Assembly: GCF_001870515.1 (NCBI RefSeq)
Contig: NZ_MDGT01000007.1
Span: 1-58,479 of the forward strand
Reading direction: 5' to 3'
DNA from: Idiomarina sp. MD25a
Lineage (GTDB): Bacteria; Pseudomonadota; Gammaproteobacteria; Enterobacterales; Alteromonadaceae
DNA: 58,479 nt
Translations under genes and position numbers: made by a program
Shown: in pieces, positions 54,851-58,479 of the stretch
Layout: each line of letters begins with the position of its first letter
How positions within the stretch are numbered: position 1 is the first letter of the stretch
Notes under the pieces: generated by a model
Told to the model about the DNA's origin: nothing
What the model saw: the letters and a program-made list of their open reading frames with translations, nothing else
Databases searched by the model: none

Positions 54851-54868
54851 ACCTTATGGTTATAAGGT
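54851..54868. promoter_or_regulatory. candidate operator C, upstream of hydrolase-SQR genes
   Basis: ACCTTAT-GGTT-ATAAGGT is a perfect 7-4-7 inverted repeat 37 bp upstream of the rightward hydrolase start. Together with operators A and B it suggests one regulator for the cluster, plausibly an ArsR-type (BigR/YgaV-like) sulfide sensor. No regulator gene is in the window. Confidence 0.55.
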
Positions 54869-54905
54869 TATTTCTTTTTGATATATTTGTTTTGAGAGGT
54901 ATACG

Positions 54906-55778
54906 ATGTCCACAATCTCACCTAAGGTTACATCTTTTTTCGATGAGCCAACCAATACATATAGTTATGTGGTTCAGGATCCTAACTCTTCGCACTGTGT
55001 AATTATTGATTCGGTATTAGACTTTGACTATGCCGCTGGTCATACCGACACAGATTCAGCAGATCAGATACTCGAGTTTATAAAAAGTAAAGACCTTACT
55101 GTCGACTTCATTTTAGAGACACATGTTCATGCTGATCACCTTTCCGCAGCGCCATACTTAAAAGAACATACGGGTGCCCCGATGGGCATAGGAGAACACA
55201 TCAAAACCGTCCAAGATACATTTGGTAAAGCATTTAATGAAGGCTCGGAGTTTGAGCGCGACGGTAGCCAGTTTGATCATCTATTTGCTGATGGTGATGT
55301 ATTTGATATTGGGAAAATGCAAGCTAAAGTGCTCCATACCCCCGGACACACACCAGCATGCTTAACTTATGTAATAGGAGACGCTGCTTTTGTCGGCGAT
55401 ACCTTATTTATGCCAGATTATGGCACAGCACGCTGTGATTTCCCGGGTGGTGATGCACGCACACTTTATCGCTCCATTCAAAAAGTGTTCGCGCTACCGG
55501 ACGAAACTCGGCTATTTATGTGCCACGATTACAAAGCGCCTAATCGAGACGAGTACGCATTTGAGACAACGGTTGCCGACGAGAAGAAACATAACATCCA
55601 TGTCGGTGGAGGTAAGACCGAGGATGAATTTGTGACAATGCGGTCTGAACGAGACAAAACGTTAAGCATGCCGCGTCTGATACTTCCGTCAGTACAAATT
55701 AATATGCGAGCGGGCCAATTTCCAAAGCCAGAAGATAACGGTCAAAGTTACCTGAAGATCCCGCTCAATTTATTTTAA
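54906..55778 (+). CDS. MBL-fold hydrolase, persulfide dioxygenase-like (paralogue 2)
   Basis: A 290-residue ETHE1/Blh-like protein: THVHADH (His73, His75, Asp77, His78), His148 in TPGHTPAC, GDTLFMPDYGTARCDFPGGDA and CHDYKAP. This set is the complete metal site of the family. It lies 14 bp before the rhodanese-SQR fusion gene, so it likely oxidises the persulfide product of that enzyme. It is clearly homologous to the divergent paralogue 1. Start ATG at 54906, with GAGAGG upstream. Confidence 0.92.
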   Translation: MSTISPKVTSFFDEPTNTYSYVVQDPNSSHCVIIDSVLDFDYAAGHTDTDSADQILEFIKSKDLTVDFILETHVHADHLSAAPYLKEHTGAPMGIGEHIKTVQDTFGKAFNEGSEFERDGSQFDHLFADGDVFDIGKMQAKVLHTPGHTPACLTYVIGDAAFVGDTLFMPDYGTARCDFPGGDARTLYRSIQKVFALPDETRLFMCHDYKAPNRDEYAFETTVADEKKHNIHVGGGKTEDEFVTMRSERDKTLSMPRLILPSVQINMRAGQFPKPEDNGQSYLKIPLNLF

Positions 55779-55792
55779 TATGAGAATAACTT

Positions 55793-57532
55793 ATGAACAT
55801 TCGGAAGCTCAGCAGTAACCTAAGTGTTTCACCACAAATCACCGTTGACGACGTCAGTGCATTAGCGTCTGATAATTTCAAAACAATCATATGTAATCGC
55901 CCAGATAATGAGAGCGAGGATCAAGCCAATGCGCAGCAAATTGAAAATGCAGCAGAAGCCCATGGCATGGCTTTTTATTACTTACCCGTTGTGCCTGGTG
56001 AAATATCTGATCAGCAAATCAGTCAATTTGCAAAAATAATACAAGACTGCGACGGACCAACGCTTGCGTATTGTCGAACGGGAACACGCTCAAGTTCACT
56101 TTGGGCGCTTGCAGAATCCGAACATCAACCAACATCGGAACTATTAGCGACAGCATCTGCAGCAGGCTATGACCTATCGAGTCTAGCGCCGCGCCTGCTG
56201 GCGCGATCTGCAAACGCAGAGCCAGTTAAAAAGTCTACTAGTCGTCGAACAATACATCATAAAGTGGTTGTTGTTGGTGGTGGAGCTGCGGGTTTAGCAG
56301 TAACAGCGAGCTTATTAAAACGCCAATCGAATTTAGATATTGCAATAGTTGACTCGGCTACATCTCACTTTTATCAACCCGGCTGGACGCTTGTAGGCGG
56401 CGGTGTATTCAAGCCAAAGCAAACTGAACGTTCAATGGCATCTGTCGTGCCTGCTCGCGCCAAATGGTACCAAAATAATGCCGTAACATTTAAGCCAGAG
56501 CATAATCGGCTATTACTCGATAACGATGAAGAGCTATCATACGACGTTTTGGTTATCGCAACAGGTTTAAGCCTAAATTGGGAAGCTATTCCTGGTTTAT
56601 CTGAAACCTTGGGAAAAAACGGTGTCACATCTAATTATCGATACGATTTAGCGCCTTATACATGGCAACTAGTTCAGTCGCTTGGCAAAGGAACTGCAAT
56701 ATTCACTCAACCACCTATGCCGATTAAATGTGCTGGTGCTCCTCAAAAAGCTATGTATTTGTCTTGTGACGAATGGCAGCGTCAAGGGAAGCTAAGTGAT
56801 ATTAACGTTGAGTTTTGCACCGCAGGTGCCGCGTTATTTGGAGTTTCCGACTATGTTCCAGCGTTGATGAACTATGTTGAAAAGTACGGAATTAAACTTA
56901 ATTTTAAAAACACCCTCAAGTCAGTCAACGGTGAGGCAAAAACCGCGCAATTCTTAGTTGTCGACGCAAATGGAACCGAGCGAGAAGTGACTCGTTCTTT
57001 TGATTTGTTACACGTATGTCCCCCTCAATGTGCACCTAAAATTATTGCTGATAGCCCCCTATCTGACGATTCAGGGTGGGTTGATGTAAATTCAGAGAGT
57101 TTACAGCATAAAACTTACAGCAATGTTTATGCACTCGGTGACGTTGCGAATACGCCTAATGCAAAAACTGCAGCTGCAGTTCGCAAACAAGCGCCTGTCG
57201 TTGCAGAGAATATCGTATCAACATTAAATGAGGAGCCACTTTGCGCTGTTTACGAAGGTTACGGCTCCTGCCCATTAACGGTTGAAAGAGGAAAAATCGT
57301 ATTGGCAGAGTTTGGTTACGGAGGCGTTTTGCAGCCGGCATTTCCATCATGGCTTATTAATGGCAAACGAGCTACGAGTGCAGCTTGGTTCTTAAAAGAA
57401 AAACTATTACCTTGGCTATACTGGGAAGCGATGTTAAAAGGAAGGGAGTGGTTAGCGTCACCTAAACACTCAAAGCCTTCTGAGACGAATAATACGAAAC
57501 GAGATGTTTGCGACTTTAAAGAGAAGCCATGA
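55793..57532 (+). CDS. rhodanese-like/DUF442 fused to sulfide:quinone oxidoreductase
   Basis: A 579-residue fusion. Residues about 1-140 form a DUF442 (Blh N-terminal, phosphatase/sulfurtransferase-like) domain with active loop YCRTGTRS (Cys94). Residues about 155-579 are an FAD-dependent sulfide:quinone oxidoreductase of the type II (mitochondrial SQOR-like) group: FAD site VVVGGGAAG (159-167), MPIKCAGAPQK (Cys313), YGSCPLTVERGKIVLAEFGYGG and LPWLYWEAMLKGREWL. Human SQOR has its second redox Cys in GDCTN; here the equivalent is GDVANTPNAK (Val451), while HVCPPQC (Cys409, Cys413) offers other Cys. It oxidises sulfide to persulfide, feeding quinone. Start ATG at 55793. Confidence 0.92.
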   Translation: MNIRKLSSNLSVSPQITVDDVSALASDNFKTIICNRPDNESEDQANAQQIENAAEAHGMAFYYLPVVPGEISDQQISQFAKIIQDCDGPTLAYCRTGTRSSSLWALAESEHQPTSELLATASAAGYDLSSLAPRLLARSANAEPVKKSTSRRTIHHKVVVVGGGAAGLAVTASLLKRQSNLDIAIVDSATSHFYQPGWTLVGGGVFKPKQTERSMASVVPARAKWYQNNAVTFKPEHNRLLLDNDEELSYDVLVIATGLSLNWEAIPGLSETLGKNGVTSNYRYDLAPYTWQLVQSLGKGTAIFTQPPMPIKCAGAPQKAMYLSCDEWQRQGKLSDINVEFCTAGAALFGVSDYVPALMNYVEKYGIKLNFKNTLKSVNGEAKTAQFLVVDANGTEREVTRSFDLLHVCPPQCAPKIIADSPLSDDSGWVDVNSESLQHKTYSNVYALGDVANTPNAKTAAAVRKQAPVVAENIVSTLNEEPLCAVYEGYGSCPLTVERGKIVLAEFGYGGVLQPAFPSWLINGKRATSAAWFLKEKLLPWLYWEAMLKGREWLASPKHSKPSETNNTKRDVCDFKEKP

Positions 57533-57542
57533 CAAGTGAAGT

Positions 57543-57572
57543 AAAGGTGGCTTACTAAGAAGCCACCTTTTT
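57543..57572 (+). terminator. terminator after the SQR gene
   Basis: AAAGGTGGCTT (57543-57553) pairs with AAGCCACCTTT (57560-57570) around ACTAAG, with Ts to 57572. It lies 10 bp past the SQR stop and overlaps the last codons of the convergent methyltransferase gene. Confidence 0.85.
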
Positions 57573-58178
57573 AGCAACAACTTGTACCACAGCTGCCTCA
57601 CCCGTATGCCCTGTTCCTTCAACCACTTCTCGCTTGACTGATACTAAATGGATAAATTCAAGTGGATTTAAATCTTCTTTGAGTTGTTGTTCACTATACA
57701 TCAATGCCTCGTCTTGAGGGCCTCCTGTTTTTAACTGAAGTTGTTCTTTACGATAAAACTCGCCAATAAATATACCTTCGTTCGTAAGTGCAGACGGTAT
57801 TTTATTTAGTACTGACTTCCGCATATCAGGAGATAAATGCATAAAGATCGCAACAATGGCATCCCATTGCTTTTCACCGAAGTCGTACTCAGATAAATCC
57901 GCAAGTTTCCAGTCGACCGAAACACCTCGCTCGTCAGCCAGTTTTTTTCCTTTGGCTAATGCTACCGATGAGATATCGATCGCCGTTACTCTAAGTCCAC
58001 ACTCAGCCAGATATACTGCATTACGCCCTTCACCTTCAGCTAGACATAAAACCTGACTGTCGGGTTTAAGAACATCGTTCTTAGGCGGCAAAATATATTT
58101 GAGGAAATCATTAGGTTGTTTCCCATACAAATATCTTTCATCAGAATACCGGTCGTTCCAAAAATTCTTACTTTCCAA
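57555..58178 (-). CDS. class I SAM-dependent methyltransferase (TehB/TPMT-like)
   Basis: A 207-residue methyltransferase: N-terminal FWNDRYSDERYLYGKQPNDFL, SAM-binding LCLAEGEGRNAVYLA (about 44-58), acidic TAIDIS, then WDAIVAIFMHL. The EGEGRN form is common in TehB and thiopurine-methyltransferase-like proteins that methylate small thiols or metalloids. The substrate is not known. It is convergent with the sulfide genes, so a thiol substrate is possible but unproven. Confidence 0.85.
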   Translation of the reverse strand: MESKNFWNDRYSDERYLYGKQPNDFLKYILPPKNDVLKPDSQVLCLAEGEGRNAVYLAECGLRVTAIDISSVALAKGKKLADERGVSVDWKLADLSEYDFGEKQWDAIVAIFMHLSPDMRKSVLNKIPSALTNEGIFIGEFYRKEQLQLKTGGPQDEALMYSEQQLKEDLNPLEFIHLVSVKREVVEGTGHTGEAAVVQVVAKKVAS

Positions 58179-58232
58179 TATCCTTTCTCCTCTTCACTCA
58201 TATCCCGTGACCAACTTATGTAGCCTCGATAA

Positions 58233-58479
58233 TTAATGATAACCCTGATCGGCTTTTACCTTGCCGCGAAATACCCAGTAAGTCCAAGCGGTGTAAACAA
58301 GCACAATGGGGATTACGAACAGCAAACCTAACAGCAGGAATAGCTGTGACTCGTGAGCAGATGCTGCTTGGCTTAACGTGTAGTTAGGCGGCACAACATA
58401 AGGCCACTTACTCGCCAGCAGACCTAAGTAAGTAAAAATAAACATCCCCATGGTGGCGATAAAGGGCGTGCCCTCACGC
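58233..58479 (-). CDS. cydB: cytochrome bd-type oxidase subunit II, 3' end
   Basis: The last 81 codons of a leftward gene whose 5' part lies beyond the window. The frame is open to the edge (REGTPFIATMGMFIFTYLGLLASKWPYVVPP, in pieces). WPYVVPPNYTL, two hydrophobic segments and IVLVYTAWTYWVFRGKV match the C-terminus of CydB, closer to the cyanide-insensitive CioB form. This quinol oxidase resists sulfide poisoning, which may matter beside an SQR cluster. Whether it is complete upstream cannot be seen. Confidence 0.9.
   Translation of the reverse strand, partial: REGTPFIATMGMFIFTYLGLLASKWPYVVPPNYTLSQAASAHESQLFLLLGLLFVIPIVLVYTAWTYWVFRGKVKADQGYH

Overview
The window looks like a chromosomal segment of a marine gammaproteobacterium of the Alteromonadales, most like Idiomarinaceae. 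This rests on gene content and order, not on a database search. The block lonH-fabA-rmf ... uup-rlmL ... zapC-pyrD follows the enterobacterial order. It is combined with genes typical of Idiomarina/Shewanella/Vibrio: a DUF3466 HAF-repeat protein, a 180-kDa-class NAD-glutamate dehydrogenase, DUF2835, DUF2989 and DUF6279 proteins, and a ~480-residue GAPDH. Base composition is moderate throughout. I saw no transposase, integrase, phage gene or CRISPR array.

Layout. 1-517 is a gene-poor left edge with two hairpins and a doubtful 48-codon ORF. 518-3289 holds lonH and fabA, with a perfect 26-bp FabR-type palindrome in front of fabA, and rmf on the opposite strand. 3466-9483 is a tight leftward operon: rlmKL, a glutaredoxin-like gene, uup and DUF3466. 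9665-9741 is an initiator tRNA-Met with its own promoter. 9851-16320 is a leftward run gdhB-pyrD-zapC. 16529-22266 is a leftward run of NSS symporter, NhaC antiporter, PepN and DUF2835. 22391-26507 is a leftward run of zinc-ribbon protein, yeaC, msrC, a small acidic protein, proQ and prc. 26641-31027 carries an alanine-type Na+ symporter, an M14 carboxypeptidase and GAPDH. 31153-33884 holds the DUF2989 lipoprotein, msrB and pykA. 33909-37407 is a leftward four-gene signalling operon: PilZ, LytS-type kinase, LytTR regulator and DUF6279 lipoprotein. 37480-41720 has M61 and M23 peptidases, a two-domain PTPS protein and a LysE exporter. 41787-46442 runs rightward: LysR, GNAT, permease, AlkB, a PagL-type lipid A deacylase and DkgB. 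46541-50188 is an scs-type periplasmic thiol/disulfide operon. 51749-52190 is a guanidinium exporter preceded by a guanidine-II (mini-ykkC) riboswitch. 52228-57532 is a sulfide/persulfide oxidation cluster. The right edge has a SAM methyltransferase and the truncated 3' end of cydB/cioB.

How the genes work together. Many genes serve growth on peptides and amino acids: PepN, M14, M61 and Prc peptidases, two Na+-coupled amino-acid symporters next to an Na+/H+ antiporter, and NAD-GDH feeding 2-oxoglutarate. A second theme is sulfur and redox protection: msrB, msrC, scsBCD, a 1-Cys peroxiredoxin, two persulfide-dioxygenase-like hydrolases, a rhodanese-SQR fusion and a TauE/SafE permease.

The most notable items are the sulfide cluster with related AT-rich palindromes in its three promoter regions, the riboswitch with an extra palindrome at its promoter, the FabR-like operator, rmf, and several residue substitutions in otherwise recognisable enzymes (SQR, PagL, PTPS). 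I found nothing I would call a wholly new system. The sulfide cluster and its shared operators are the best candidate for follow-up.
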